From positions 41,093-105,092 of the forward strand of contig NZ_WAJR01000008.1 of assembly GCF_008831035.1 (NCBI RefSeq): DNA of 64,000 nucleotides. Reading direction: 5' to 3'. Both the position numbers and the translations under genes were made by a program. This DNA comes from Ellagibacter isourolithinifaciens (GTDB taxonomy: Bacteria; Actinomycetota; Coriobacteriia; Coriobacteriales; Eggerthellaceae). Below are positions 49,701 to 61,589 of this stretch, piece by piece. The notes beneath the pieces are model-generated. The model saw nothing but the letters and a program-made list of their open reading frames with translations. It was not told the origin of the DNA and ran no database searches. Positions within the stretch are counted from its first letter, which is position 1; every line of letters starts with the position of its first letter.

Positions 49701-52700
49701 ATGGAAGACGAAAACATGAACAATCAGGAATTGACGGTGGACGAGAAGGCGTCGCTTAGCGCATGTTCGGGCGAGGGTTGCGCGCCCCGCACCACAACGG
49801 TTGATGCGACTCCGGTTGGGGAACCCGTCGTGAAGGACGCGCTCCATATTGGCATCGATGTCGGCTCGACGACGGTGAAGCTTGCTATTTTGGACGAAAA
49901 CAACCAGGTCAAGTACTCGGTTTACCGCCGTCATCACGCTGACGTGCGCGCAACGATCGTGGAAGTGCTCTCCGAGGCCGCCGAAGGCTTCGGCGATGAG
50001 CGCATGACGATTGCCATCACTGGCTCGGGTGGCCTGCTTTTGGCCCAGTGGCTCGGCATCGAGTTCGTGCAGGAGGTCATCGCGAGCAAAACCGCGGTCG
50101 AGACTTTCATCCCCAAAACCGACGTGGCCATCGAGCTCGGCGGCGAGGACGCGAAGATTATCTACTTCGAAAACGGCATCGAGCAGCGCATGAACGGCAC
50201 CTGCGCGGGCGGTACGGGCGCATTCATCGACCAGATGGCGGCACTTTTGAACACCGATGCGGGCGGCCTGAACGAGCTTGCGCAGAATGCGACCACCATC
50301 TATCCCATCGCCTCGCGCTGCGGCGTGTTCGCGAAGACTGATGTGCAGCCGCTTTTGAACGAGGGCGCGCGCAAGGAGGACATTGCCGCGTCCATCTTCC
50401 AGTCCGTCGTGACGCAGACCATCTCCGGCCTCGCATGCGGCCGACCCATCCGCGGTTACGTGGCGTTTTTGGGCGGTCCGCTGCAATACCTTCCCGAACT
50501 GCGCAAACGCTTCTACGAGACGCTTGAGCTCGACGAGGAGCACCGCATCGTGCCCGACAACGCGCACCTGTTCGTGGCAAGCGGCTGCGCCATCGCGGGC
50601 GCGGCGAGCGAGACCGTGCGCGCCGAGAAGCTCTCCGAAGTGCTCGATCGCCTGAAGAATCTGGGCGACATCCAGGGCTCCGAGGTCGTGCGCCTGCCTC
50701 CGCTGTTCGCAAGCGACGCCGAGCTCGACGAGTTCAAGGAGCGCCATGCCGCCGAGTGCGTGAAGCGCGAGAGCCTCATGGATTACACGGGCGTTGCCTA
50801 TCTGGGCATCGACGCGGGCTCGACCACGTTCAAGGCGACGCTCATCGACGAGGAGGGCAGCCTCCTCTGGTCGCACTACGTGTCGAACAAGGGCGACGTG
50901 CTCGGGTGCGCGAAGGCAGCCATCGCCAAGCTCTACAACGACATGCCAGTCGATGCCGAGACGGGCGAACCGCTCATCACCATCGGGCATGCCACGGTCA
51001 CCGGCTACGGCGAAGCGCTGCTCCTTGAGGCGCTGCGCGTCGACTCGGGCGAGATCGAGACGGTCGCGCACCTGCGCGGCGCTCAACAGATGCTTCCGGG
51101 CGTGGAGTTCATCCTCGATATCGGCGGCCAGGACATGAAGTGCCTGCGCGTGAAGGATGGCGTAATCGACCATATCATGCTGAACGAGGCGTGCTCGTCG
51201 GGTTGCGGCAGCTTCATCGAGAGCTTCGCGACAGGCCTGAACCTGGACGTTTCCGAATTCGCCAAGACGGCAATCCATGCGGAACACCCCGTTGACCTGG
51301 GAAGTCGTTGCACTGTGTTCATGAACTCCCGCGTGAAGCAGGCGCAGAAGGAAGGCGCTACGGTGGGCGACATCGCCGCGGGCCTGGCCATCTCGGTCAT
51401 CAAGAATGCGCTGTTCAAGGTCATCAAGATCCGCGACCCGCATGACGTGGGCACGAAGGTCATCGTTCAGGGCGGCACGTTCTTGAACGATGCCGTGCTG
51501 CGCGCGTTCGAGCAGCTCGCGGGCGTGCACGCCGTGCGCCCCGACATCGCGGGCAACATGGGCGCCTACGGTGCCGCGCTTCTCGCGCGCGACCGCTATC
51601 GCAAGCAGGTCGCAGCGTTGGAATCCAGCCACGACCAGGCGAAAGACGCCGGCGAGCGGAGCGAAGGCTGCGAAGCTTCTGAGCGCAGCTCGACCGCGGC
51701 TTCCGCCGTCCCGCAGGTTGAATCGGCTTCCGCCGACGCCGAAGTTGTCGCTCCCCAGATCAAATCCACGCTGCTTTCTCTCGAGCAGATCGAATCTCTC
51801 TCTCCCACGCACAAGACCGTGCGCTGCAAGGGCTGCTCGAACGCCTGCCTGCTCACGGTGAACGATTTCGGCAAGGACGAGAACACCGGCAAACACCGCC
51901 GCTTCATCACGGGCAACCGCTGCGAGAAGGGCGCCGGCGCGCTCGACAAGAAGTCGCAGCAGGTGCCGAACCTCTTCGAGTACAAGAGCAAGCGCCTGTT
52001 CGACCACTACATGCCGCTTTCCGCCGACAAGGCCCCGCGTGGCACGGTGGGCATTCCCCGTGCGCTCAACATGTACGAGAACTACCCGTTCTGGTTCACC
52101 TTCTTCACGAAGCTCGGATGGCGCGTGGTGCTTTCCGACCCGTCCACGAAGAAGACCTACGAGGCGGGCATCGAGTCCATGCCGTCGGAGAGCGTGTGCT
52201 ACCCGGCGAAGCTCTCGCACGGCCACATCATGAACCTGCTCGACAAGCATCCGGATTTCATCTGGTTCCCCTGCAGCAAGTGGGAGCGCCAGGAAGACGA
52301 CACGGCGGGCAACCATTTCAACTGCCCGATCGTGGCGAGCTATGCCGAGGCGCTGCGCCTGAACATCGATGAGCTGCGTGAGTCATCGACGCAGTTCCTG
52401 AACCCGTGGCTTCCCTACGACAAGAAGGAGCACCTGAAGAAACGCCTGATGGTTGAGCTTATCGAGGCGCACCCTGAGCTCATGGGCGAAGGTGTTTCCG
52501 CCCCGACGCAGGCGGAAGTGGACGCTGCGGTCGACGCTGCTTGGGCCGAAGACGAGGCGTTCAAGCGCGACATGCGCGTGAAGGGCACCGAGACCCTGAA
52601 ATGGATGGAGGAGACCGGCACCCACGGCATCGTGCTGGCGGGCCGCCCCTACCATAACGACCCCGAGATCAACCATGCCATCCCCGAGTTGCTCACGAGC

Positions 52701-54521
52701 TTTGGGCTGGCGGTGCTCACCGAGGACTCCATCGCGCACTTGGGTACGCTCGAGCGCCCGATTCGCCTGGTCGATCAATGGATGTACCACACGCGCCTCT
52801 ATGCGGCGGCGAAGGTGGCGACCGAGCGTCGCGACCTCGATCTCATCCAGCTGAACTCGTTCGGTTGCGGCTTGGACGCGCTCACCACCGACCAGGTGCA
52901 GGAAATCCTCGAGTCGGCGGGCAAGGTGTACACCGTGCTTAAAATCGACGAGGTGTCCAACTTGGGCGCTGCCCGCATCCGCGTGCGCAGCCTCCTTGCC
53001 GCACTGAAGGATCAGGCCGATGAAGAGGCCGAACGCACCGCGACGCCCGCTAGCTGCCCCGCGTGCGACATCGAGATCTCGCCCGACGCCGTCCCCGACG
53101 CGTTCAACGAGAAGGCTGCGCCCGAGGCTCAGGAGCGCATGCGCCAGCGCGAAGGTGCCGACACGGAGTTCCCGCGCGCGGTGTTCACCGAAGAGATGAA
53201 GGAGCAGGGCTACACCATCCTGGCTCCGCAGATGGCGCCGTACCATTTCGAGCTTCTCGTGCCCATCTTCAGCCGCTTCGGCTACAACGTCGAGCTTCTG
53301 CCGAGTGTGGACCACGGCGCGGTCGACGCGGGCCTCAAGTACGTGAACAACGACATCTGCTACCCGTCCATCCTGGTCACCGGCCAGATTATGGAAGCCG
53401 TCATGTCGGGGCGCTACGACACCGACAAGCTTGCCGTGCTCATCACGCAGACGGGCGGCGGTTGCCGCGCCACCAACTACATCTCGCTTATCCGCAAGGC
53501 ACTGAAGGCTGTGGGACTCGCGCACATTCCCGTGATCGCCATCTCGTTCAAGGACTTAGGTGAGCACAACCCCGGCTTCAAGATCACGCCGAAGATGCTG
53601 CTCCAGGCCGTGTACGCGTTGCAGTACGGCGACGTGCTCATGCAGTGTCTCTATCGCACGCGCCCCTACGAGGTGGAACCCGGTAGCGCGAATCGCCTGT
53701 TCGACCACTGGATGGCCACGTGCAAGGGCCAGTTGAAAAGCGGCGAGTCGTACGGCCGCTTCAAGCGCACGATTCGCCAGATCGTCGAGGACTTCGACAC
53801 GCTGCCGCTTCAGGGCGAGGGAACCAAACCGCGCGTCGGTGTGGTGGGCGAGATTCTCGTGAAGTTCCATCCCACGGCGAACAACCAGATCGTCGACGTG
53901 ATCGAGCGGGAAGGGTGCGAGGCCGTGGTGCCGGGGCTCATCGAGTTTTTCCTGTTCGGCGTTGCAGGCGGCATTTTCCAGAAAGATCCGCTCGGGCGCA
54001 GCTCGAAGGGTGCGCTCGGGTCGAAGGTGGCACTTTCCGCAATCAAAAAGTTCCGCGCACCGGTGAACAAGGCGCTCGCCGAGTCGTCGCGTTTCAACCC
54101 GCCGGCGAACATCTATGAGCTGGCCGAATATGCGAGCGAGATCCTCTCGCTGTGCAACTCGATGGGCGAGGGGTGGCTGCTCACCGCTGAGATGGTGGAG
54201 CTTATCAAGACCGGCGCGCCGAACGTGGTGTGCACCCAGCCGTTCGCGTGTTTGCCGAACCACGTTGTCGGCAAGGCCGTAATCAAGGAGCTGCGCCGCC
54301 GTTATCCCGAAAGCAACATCGTGGCTGTCGACTACGATCCGGGCGCGTCGGAGGTGAACCAACTCAACCGCATCAAGTTGATGATCTCAGTTGCGAAGGC
54401 GAATTTGGCGGAGAAGGAGGCGGAGGCTCGCGCGGCCCGCGACACCTTCGTGAACGCCGACGGGTCGCACGGCAAGGCGCAGGATGCGGGCAAGCTCGAG
54501 GTGGAAACCGAGCTCGCGTAA
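49701..54521 (+). CDS. 2-hydroxyacyl-CoA dehydratase activator/dehydratase-like fusion (1606 aa)
   Basis: Two ASKHA-type activator domains come first: [17 protein letters not shown] (about residue 50) with the cluster cysteine in CAGGTGAF (about 164), and [17 protein letters not shown] (about 369) with CSSGCGSF (about 497). Then a Cys-bearing linker ([17 protein letters not shown]), a DUF2229 block ([19 protein letters not shown], about 784), an HGD-D dehydratase-like part ([20 protein letters not shown], about 980) and a second related half ([14 protein letters not shown] onward, about 1174). Such giant proteins are found in anaerobes. The activator injects a low-potential electron with ATP to start radical dehydration of 2-hydroxyacyl-CoA or benzoyl-CoA-type substrates; here the substrate and any separate dehydratase subunits are unknown. 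ATG 49716 is an alternative start. Confidence 0.88.
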   Translation: MEDENMNNQELTVDEKASLSACSGEGCAPRTTTVDATPVGEPVVKDALHIGIDVGSTTVKLAILDENNQVKYSVYRRHHADVRATIVEVLSEAAEGFGDERMTIAITGSGGLLLAQWLGIEFVQEVIASKTAVETFIPKTDVAIELGGEDAKIIYFENGIEQRMNGTCAGGTGAFIDQMAALLNTDAGGLNELAQNATTIYPIASRCGVFAKTDVQPLLNEGARKEDIAASIFQSVVTQTISGLACGRPIRGYVAFLGGPLQYLPELRKRFYETLELDEEHRIVPDNAHLFVASGCAIAGAASETVRAEKLSEVLDRLKNLGDIQGSEVVRLPPLFASDAELDEFKERHAAECVKRESLMDYTGVAYLGIDAGSTTFKATLIDEEGSLLWSHYVSNKGDVLGCAKAAIAKLYNDMPVDAETGEPLITIGHATVTGYGEALLLEALRVDSGEIETVAHLRGAQQMLPGVEFILDIGGQDMKCLRVKDGVIDHIMLNEACSSGCGSFIESFATGLNLDVSEFAKTAIHAEHPVDLGSRCTVFMNSRVKQAQKEGATVGDIAAGLAISVIKNALFKVIKIRDPHDVGTKVIVQGGTFLNDAVLRAFEQLAGVHAVRPDIAGNMGAYGAALLARDRYRKQVAALESSHDQAKDAGERSEGCEASERSSTAASAVPQVESASADAEVVAPQIKSTLLSLEQIESLSPTHKTVRCKGCSNACLLTVNDFGKDENTGKHRRFITGNRCEKGAGALDKKSQQVPNLFEYKSKRLFDHYMPLSADKAPRGTVGIPRALNMYENYPFWFTFFTKLGWRVVLSDPSTKKTYEAGIESMPSESVCYPAKLSHGHIMNLLDKHPDFIWFPCSKWERQEDDTAGNHFNCPIVASYAEALRLNIDELRESSTQFLNPWLPYDKKEHLKKRLMVELIEAHPELMGEGVSAPTQAEVDAAVDAAWAEDEAFKRDMRVKGTETLKWMEETGTHGIVLAGRPYHNDPEINHAIPELLTSFGLAVLTEDSIAHLGTLERPIRLVDQWMYHTRLYAAAKVATERRDLDLIQLNSFGCGLDALTTDQVQEILESAGKVYTVLKIDEVSNLGAARIRVRSLLAALKDQADEEAERTATPASCPACDIEISPDAVPDAFNEKAAPEAQERMRQREGADTEFPRAVFTEEMKEQGYTILAPQMAPYHFELLVPIFSRFGYNVELLPSVDHGAVDAGLKYVNNDICYPSILVTGQIMEAVMSGRYDTDKLAVLITQTGGGCRATNYISLIRKALKAVGLAHIPVIAISFKDLGEHNPGFKITPKMLLQAVYALQYGDVLMQCLYRTRPYEVEPGSANRLFDHWMATCKGQLKSGESYGRFKRTIRQIVEDFDTLPLQGEGTKPRVGVVGEILVKFHPTANNQIVDVIEREGCEAVVPGLIEFFLFGVAGGIFQKDPLGRSSKGALGSKVALSAIKKFRAPVNKALAESSRFNPPANIYELAEYASEILSLCNSMGEGWLLTAEMVELIKTGAPNVVCTQPFACLPNHVVGKAVIKELRRRYPESNIVAVDYDPGASEVNQLNRIKLMISVAKANLAEKEAEARAARDTFVNADGSHGKAQDAGKLEVETELA

Positions 54522-54607
54522 GCGGGACGCGGGTGTCGCTGTGAGTTGGGCGGGCGTTTCGTGTACACGAGGCGCCCACTAGCAAAAAGTGCAGCGAAAT
54601 CGGGAAA

Positions 54608-54786
54608 TTCTGGCACAAAAACCGAGCTGTCCCACGGAGGGTTGACGGCTAAGAAAGGAACCCCAGGTTGAGCAATCGCTCGACCTGGGGTTTCTTTCTG
54701 AAATGTTGGCGCAGTTTCCAAGTCTCCCTCGATTTGAGGAACGATAGGGACGTAATTCGTGGGACAGCTCGGCTTTTGTGCCAGAA
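54608..54786. repeat. Inverted-repeat element with internal terminator, MITE-like (179 bp)
   Basis: Arms at 54608-54635 and 54759-54786 are inverted repeats of 28 nt with one mismatch (27 of 28), beginning TTCTGGCACAAAA and ending in GAGCTGTCCCAC; one further base pairs inside. Between them are the terminator at 54661-54698 and about 60 bp without a gene. Such long, nearly perfect arms point to a recent or maintained mobile palindromic element. I see no clear target-site duplication. Only one copy lies in the window. Confidence 0.65.
54661..54698 (+). terminator. Strong intrinsic terminator inside the repeat element
   Basis: CCCCAGGTTGAGC (54661-54673) pairs with GCTCGACCTGGGG (54678-54690), 13 bp with one T-G pair and a 4-nt loop, followed by TTTCTTTC. 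Confidence 0.85.
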
Positions 54787-54833
54787 TCTTGCTTTCCCCC
54801 TATGCTTTCTGCCGCCCGCCGCCGCATCGCGGT

Positions 54834-54944
54834 CGCTTTGTTTCAAGTCTGTTTCCAGGTTGTCATAACCATGTTGCAGCTTGAAACAAAGCGCTCGAGA
54901 GCCGATACACTACGTCATAGACTGCCATTTTGGTAAAACGGCAG
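54834..54944 (+). promoter_or_regulatory. Structured leader/operator region of gltBD
   Basis: CGCTTTGTTTCAAG (54834-54847) and its exact complement (54880-54893) form a 14-bp inverted repeat 32 nt apart, with a smaller GGTT/AACC dyad inside. A second hairpin, CTGCCATTTTGG to ACGGCAG, is at 54922-54944, followed closely by the gltB ribosome binding site GAAGGAT. These may be an operator and an mRNA control hairpin. I do not recognise a known riboswitch. Confidence 0.45.
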
Positions 54945-54966
54945 CCCTATAGACGAAGGATCGCAT

Positions 54967-57900
54967 ATGAACTATCAACTGAGCGAACAGGCGGGGGCGC
55001 CTCGGTGTGAGGCTGGGCAAGGGGCATGCGCAGCTTGCGAGGGGAAGCAGCCCGCGGCGGGTCTTTACCGCGAATCATACGAGCACGACGCGTGCGGCAT
55101 CGGCGCATTGGCGCACCTGAAGGGCGAGCGCAGCCATGCCATGCTGGACGATGCGCTGTCGGTGCTGGTCAATCTTGAGCACCGCGGAGGCACGGGCCTC
55201 GAGCGCAACACCGGTGACGGCGCGGGCGTGCTCTTCCAGATTCCGCACCGCTTCTTTCGCAAGGAAGCGCAGAAGGAAGGCCAGCTTTTGCCAGGGGAAG
55301 GCGACTACGGCGTTGCCATGCTCTTCTTTCCGCACGATGACGAAGTTGGCGTGCGCGACGCGAAGCGCGTCTTCGAGGAAGGTTGCGCGAAGTGCGGCGT
55401 GCCCTTGATGTTCTGGCGCGAGGTGCCGGTCGATCCGCACGACCTCGGCAGCACCGCGCAGGCGTGCATGCCGACCATCCTGCAGGCGTTTTTGCGTCGC
55501 CCGGAAGGCGTTTCCGCAGGCCAGGATTTCGAACGCAAGCTCTATGTGTGCCGTCGCACCATCGAGCGTGCAGCTGACGCGAACCCGGCGCTCGCGAACA
55601 AGATCTTCTACGTGTGCTCGATGTCGAGCCGCACTATCGTCTACAAGGGCATGCTTGTGGCGACCCAAATGCGCCGCTTCTTCACCGATCTGAACGACGC
55701 GGCGGTCGAGACTTCCCTTGCGCTCGTGCATTCGCGTTACTCCACGAACACGACGCCGTCGTGGGAGCGCGCGCATCCGAACCGCTACATCATCCACAAC
55801 GGCGAGATCAATACGCTGCGCGGCAATATCTCCTGGACGCGAGCCCGCGAGCCGAAGCTTTACAGCCCGGTGCTCGGCGAGGACCTGAAGAAGATCCTGC
55901 CAATCATCAATCGCGAGGGTTCCGACTCCGCCATCTTGGATAACGTGCTCGAGTTCCTGACGATGAACGGCCGTCCGCTCGACCGCGCCGTCACCATGAT
56001 GATTCCCGAGCCGTGGGACAACAACGATCGCATCGACGAGAAGCGCCGCGCCTACGACGCTTACCAGTCCATGCTCATGGAACCTTGGGACGGGCCTGCG
56101 GCCATCGCGTTCACCGACGGCCGCATGCTGGGTGCCGCGCTCGACCGCAACGGCTTGCGCCCGGCTCGCTACTACGTTACGCGCAAGGACTGGCTCATCC
56201 TGTCTTCCGAGGTCGGCACGATCGACGTTGATCCCGAGGACATCCTGCAGGCGGGGTGCCTCGGCCCGGGCGAGATGCTCGAGGTCGACCCTGACCAGGG
56301 ACGCGTCATCTGGAACGACGAGATTCGCAACCGCTACGCGAACGAGAAGCCCTACCGCGATTGGCTTGGCGAGGAAATGCTCTCGGTCGACGATTTGCCC
56401 CTGCCCGAGCCTGCCGCCCCTGCCGCTGAGGAGGACGCAGGCGTGTCCTTCACACGCCGTATGGCCAAGCTGGGTTACCACTTCGATGATATTCAAGAGC
56501 TCATCCGCCCCATGGCGAACAAGGGATCGATTCCGCTTGCGTCCATGGGCACCGACGCGCCGCTTGCGTGTCTCTCCAAGAAGACGCGCAGCTTCTTTGA
56601 CTATTTCAACCAGCTGTTTGCCCAGGTCACAAATCCGCCGATCGATGCATTGCGCGAAAGCTTCGTCACCTCGACGGTGCTCTACGTCGGCAACCATGGC
56701 AACCTCTTGGAAGATTGCCGCGACACCTGCCGCCTCGTGCGTCTCGAAGGCCCGATGCTCACGCACGACGAGTTCGACCGTCTGTGCTCAATCGACCGCG
56801 TCGGGTTCAAGACGGCGCGCTTCAGTTGCACTTATCCGCGCAGCGCTGCGGAGGGCGCGCTCGAAGGGGCGCTCGCCTCATTGCGCGAGAACGTGGAGGC
56901 GGCCGTGCGCGGCGGCGCGAACCTGATCGTGCTGTCCGATCGCGCGGGCGAGGGGGAAGTCCCCATCCCGAGCCTTCTTTCGCTCGCCGCGGTGCACAAC
57001 CACCTGATCAACGTAGGCCTGCGCACCGACGCCGATTTGCTCGTGGAGACCGGCGACGCGATGCGCGCGCACGATTTCGCCTGCTTGGTGGGCTATTCCG
57101 CTTCGGGTATCTACCCGTACATGGCGCACGAGTGCATCCGCGATCTGTGCGAGCGCGGCGAGCTCGACGTGGACGGCGACACCGCTGTCGCGAACTACGA
57201 CAAGGCAGTCACCGCGGGCATCACGTCCATCATGTCGAAGATGGGCATCTCCACGATGCAGGGTTACCATTCCGCGCAGATCTTCGAGATTCTGGGCCTC
57301 GACGACGCATTCGTCGACGAGTGCTTCACCCATACGTCCACGCGCATCGGCGGACTTGGCGTGGAAGGCGTGCAGCGCGAGCTGAACGAGCGCTACGACA
57401 AGGCGATCGCGCTTGACAAGACCCCGGCGCCCGACCAGCTTCCCTCGCTCGGCGTGACCTCGTGGCGCCCGATTGACGGCGAGGAGCACCTGATCAATCC
57501 TCAGACGATTTACCTGCTCCAGCGTGCGGTGCGCGAAGGCGACTACGGCATGTTCAAGGAATACAGCGCCGCATGCCATGTGCCCGGCCGTGCGGTCACG
57601 CTGCGCGACCTGCTCGATTTCGCGCCACAGGGATCCCCGGTGCCGATCGACGAGGTCGAGCCCGCAAGCGAGATCGTCAAGCGCTTCAACACGGGCGCTA
57701 TGAGCTACGGCTCCATCTCCAAGGAAGCGCATGAATGCCTGGCCATCGCGATGAACCGCCTCGGCGGCAAGTCGAACACGGGTGAAGGTGGCGAGGACCC
57801 CGCTCGCGAGACGCCGCTTCCCAACGGTGACAGCAAGTGCAGCGCCATCAAGCAGGTGGCGTCGGGCCGCTTCGGCGTGACGAGCCGCTATCTCTCTTCC

Positions 57901-59640
57901 GCCATCGAGATCCAGATCAAGATGGCGCAGGGCGCAAAGCCGGGCGAAGGCGGGCATCTGCCCGGCAAGAAGGTGTATCCCTGGATTGCCGAGGTACGTC
58001 GCTCCACCCCAGGTGTGGGGCTCATTTCCCCGCCGCCGCACCATGACATTTACTCGATCGAGGATTTGGCCGAGCTCATCTTCGACTTGAAGAACGCCAA
58101 TCCCGGCGCGCGCGTGTCGGTGAAGCTGTGCGCGCTCGCGGGCGTGGGCACCATCGCCACGGGCGTTGCTAAGGGCGGCGCCGACAAGATCACCATCTCC
58201 GGCCACAACGGCGGCACGGGCGCGGCCCCGCGCGACTCGATCTACCATGCGGGCATCCCGTTCGAGATTGGCCTCGCCGAAACGCAACAGACGCTTCTGC
58301 GCAACGGCCTGCGCAGCCGTGTCGTGGTGGAAACCGACGGCAAGCTCATGTGCGGGCGCGACGTGGTCATAGCCGCGCTGCTCGGCGCCGAGGAGTTTGG
58401 TTTCGCCACCATGCCGCTCGTCGCCATGGGCTGCATGATGCAGCGCGATTGCCAGCAAGACACCTGCCCCGTGGGCGTCGCGACGCAGAACTGCAAGCTG
58501 CGCAGCTGCTTTGCCGGCGAACCCGAATACGTCGTGAACTTCATGATGTTCGTCGCCGAGGAGATGCGTGAGATCATGGCGCAGCTCGGCTTCCGCACGG
58601 TCGACGAGATGGTCGGCCACCCCGAGTACCTGCGCCAGGTTGAGGTGCCGGGCAACTGGAAGGCGAACGAGATGGATCTCTCCGACATGCTCGCCACGGT
58701 GACTAACGAGTTCGGCCAGGCTATCCCCGGTGCCGAGGGCAAACACTTCCTCCCCTCGATGGCGCCCGATTGCCAGCTCGACCGCGCGCTCGACGCGACG
58801 CTGTTCATCCCCTACACGGCCGAGGCGCGCGAGCATCTGCGCCCCATCCGCTTCCGCGCCGATATCGCCAACGTGAACCGTTGCGTGGGCACGATGCTCG
58901 GCAGCCAGGTGACGCGCCGGCATCCCGAGGGGCTTCCCGAGGGTTCGATCACGGTGGACTGCGACGGCTCGGGCGGTCAGAGCTTCGGCGCCTTCCTGCC
59001 GCGTGGCATCACGCTGAACATCGAGGGCGATGCGAACGACTACTTCGGCAAGGGGCTTTCGGGCGGCGTCCTGACGGTGCGCCCGCCGGAGGCGGCGACG
59101 TACAAGTTCGACGAGAACGTGGTCGTGGGCAACGTGGCGTTCTATGGTGCGACCAGCGGAAAAGGCTTCGTGAACGGCCTTTCCGGCCAGCGCTTCGCTG
59201 TGCGCAACTCGGGCGCTACGGTGGTCGTCGAGGGCGTGGGCAATCACGGCTGCGAGTACATGACCGGCGGCATCGCGCTCATTTTGGGCGAGGTCGGGCC
59301 GAACTTCGCGGCGGGTATGTCGGGCGGCGTAGCGTACGTGTACGACAAGTTCGGCACGCTCGCGGACAACTGCAACCTCGACATGGTGCGCCTGTGCGAG
59401 CCCTCTGAGGACGAGATCGAGCTCATCCGCAGCCTGATCGAGGAGCACGCCGAGCGCACGCAGTCGCCGCGCGGCATCAAGCTGCTCTACCAGTTCAACA
59501 CATTGAAGAAGCTGTTCGTGAAGGTGATTCCCCGCGATTACGAGCGCGTGATCAACGCGGTCGAGGCCGCCGAGGCATCGGGGAAGTCGCATGAAGAGGC
59601 GTTGCAGATCGCGTTCGACGCCATGACGGAAGGGAAGTAA
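54967..59640 (+). CDS. gltB: Glutamate synthase (NADPH) large subunit
   Basis: The 1557-residue chain turns glutamine and 2-oxoglutarate into two glutamates. It has an N-terminal class II amidotransferase whose catalytic cysteine is C43 (HDACGIGAL), so a 42-residue propeptide must be removed; that propeptide is Cys-rich (GACAACEG), which is unusual. The central and FMN-binding synthase domains carry SNTGEGGEDPAR and AKPGEGGHLPGKKV, and the [3Fe-4S] cysteines are in CMMQRDCQQDTCPVG (about residue 1155). A C-terminal beta-helix domain (Gly-rich, about 1270-1480) completes it. gltD follows after 3 nt. GAAGGAT lies before the ATG. Confidence 0.96.
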   Translation: MNYQLSEQAGAPRCEAGQGACAACEGKQPAAGLYRESYEHDACGIGALAHLKGERSHAMLDDALSVLVNLEHRGGTGLERNTGDGAGVLFQIPHRFFRKEAQKEGQLLPGEGDYGVAMLFFPHDDEVGVRDAKRVFEEGCAKCGVPLMFWREVPVDPHDLGSTAQACMPTILQAFLRRPEGVSAGQDFERKLYVCRRTIERAADANPALANKIFYVCSMSSRTIVYKGMLVATQMRRFFTDLNDAAVETSLALVHSRYSTNTTPSWERAHPNRYIIHNGEINTLRGNISWTRAREPKLYSPVLGEDLKKILPIINREGSDSAILDNVLEFLTMNGRPLDRAVTMMIPEPWDNNDRIDEKRRAYDAYQSMLMEPWDGPAAIAFTDGRMLGAALDRNGLRPARYYVTRKDWLILSSEVGTIDVDPEDILQAGCLGPGEMLEVDPDQGRVIWNDEIRNRYANEKPYRDWLGEEMLSVDDLPLPEPAAPAAEEDAGVSFTRRMAKLGYHFDDIQELIRPMANKGSIPLASMGTDAPLACLSKKTRSFFDYFNQLFAQVTNPPIDALRESFVTSTVLYVGNHGNLLEDCRDTCRLVRLEGPMLTHDEFDRLCSIDRVGFKTARFSCTYPRSAAEGALEGALASLRENVEAAVRGGANLIVLSDRAGEGEVPIPSLLSLAAVHNHLINVGLRTDADLLVETGDAMRAHDFACLVGYSASGIYPYMAHECIRDLCERGELDVDGDTAVANYDKAVTAGITSIMSKMGISTMQGYHSAQIFEILGLDDAFVDECFTHTSTRIGGLGVEGVQRELNERYDKAIALDKTPAPDQLPSLGVTSWRPIDGEEHLINPQTIYLLQRAVREGDYGMFKEYSAACHVPGRAVTLRDLLDFAPQGSPVPIDEVEPASEIVKRFNTGAMSYGSISKEAHECLAIAMNRLGGKSNTGEGGEDPARETPLPNGDSKCSAIKQVASGRFGVTSRYLSSAIEIQIKMAQGAKPGEGGHLPGKKVYPWIAEVRRSTPGVGLISPPPHHDIYSIEDLAELIFDLKNANPGARVSVKLCALAGVGTIATGVAKGGADKITISGHNGGTGAAPRDSIYHAGIPFEIGLAETQQTLLRNGLRSRVVVETDGKLMCGRDVVIAALLGAEEFGFATMPLVAMGCMMQRDCQQDTCPVGVATQNCKLRSCFAGEPEYVVNFMMFVAEEMREIMAQLGFRTVDEMVGHPEYLRQVEVPGNWKANEMDLSDMLATVTNEFGQAIPGAEGKHFLPSMAPDCQLDRALDATLFIPYTAEAREHLRPIRFRADIANVNRCVGTMLGSQVTRRHPEGLPEGSITVDCDGSGGQSFGAFLPRGITLNIEGDANDYFGKGLSGGVLTVRPPEAATYKFDENVVVGNVAFYGATSGKGFVNGLSGQRFAVRNSGATVVVEGVGNHGCEYMTGGIALILGEVGPNFAAGMSGGVAYVYDKFGTLADNCNLDMVRLCEPSEDEIELIRSLIEEHAERTQSPRGIKLLYQFNTLKKLFVKVIPRDYERVINAVEAAEASGKSHEEALQIAFDAMTEGK

Positions 59641-59643
59641 GCG

Positions 59644-61158
<1,515 letters not shown>

Positions 61159-61190
61159 CCTCAATTGCACCGCTGAACTATCTTGCAGAG

Positions 61191-61225
61191 AAGGCGTCCC
61201 GCACAATGCGGGGCGCCTTTATTAA
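61191..61225 (+). terminator. gltBD terminator; left copy of a duplicated terminator
   Basis: AAGGCGTCCCGC (61191-61202) pairs with GCGGGGCGCCTT (61208-61219), 12 bp with one T-G pair and loop ACAAT, followed by TATTAAT. The same 30 nt recur at 62860-62889 with one base changed. Confidence 0.85.
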
Positions 61226-61286
61226 TGCTAAAAATATGTTACACTAGCATAGATAACGTAACGTAATATAGACAATAAGGACTACT
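61226..61286 (+). promoter_or_regulatory. AT-rich promoter/operator of the HipBA pair
   Basis: This segment is far richer in A/T than its surroundings. GTTAC (61238-61242) and GTAAC (61258-61262) are inverted repeats, and ACGTAACGTAAT contains a repeated ACGTAA word. A possible -10 TACACT is at 61240-61245. Binding by the HipB product is expected from known hipBA modules. Confidence 0.4.
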
Positions 61287-61589
61287 ATGAAGCGCCTTTC
61301 GTCACCAACGGTGAAACTTGCTGCAAAGCAAATCGGGGAAAACCTCGCAACATGGCGCAAATTGTATAATCTGACATCTCAGCAACTTGCGGACAAAGCG
61401 GCGGTGTCGCGCGCCACCATTTCCCGTCTCGAAAACGGAGACCCGAAAGTGAGCTTCGAAACGTTTCTCAACGTGTGCCGCGCGTTGTCTTCCCTCGATG
61501 CCGTGGTGGAGGCCACGGACCCTTACGAGACCGACTATGGTCGCGTTCGGGCTGATCAGGTGCTTCCGCAACGGGTAAGGAGTTCCTGA
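61287..61589 (+). CDS. hipB: XRE-family antitoxin/regulator, HipB-like
   Basis: The 100-residue protein carries an XRE helix-turn-helix (NLTSQQLADKAAVSRATISR, about residues 31-50) and a short C-terminal tail. It overlaps the HipA gene by one base (TGATG), so the two are translationally coupled. By analogy to E. coli HipB it should bind the toxin and repress the operon. Base composition is lower in GC than the neighbours. Confidence 0.85.
   Translation: MKRLSSPTVKLAAKQIGENLATWRKLYNLTSQQLADKAAVSRATISRLENGDPKVSFETFLNVCRALSSLDAVVEATDPYETDYGRVRADQVLPQRVRSS

Larger units (their letters stand above)
54522..54966. other. 445-bp intergenic region with repeat element and gltB leader
   Basis: After the dehydratase gene a near-perfect hairpin with GGGCGTTTCGTG and CACGAGGCGCCC arms lies at 54552-54577 (two T-G pairs), a possible terminator without T-run. 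It is followed by the inverted-repeat element 54608-54786, which itself encloses a strong terminator, and by the structured gltB leader. No gene is found. Confidence 0.55.
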
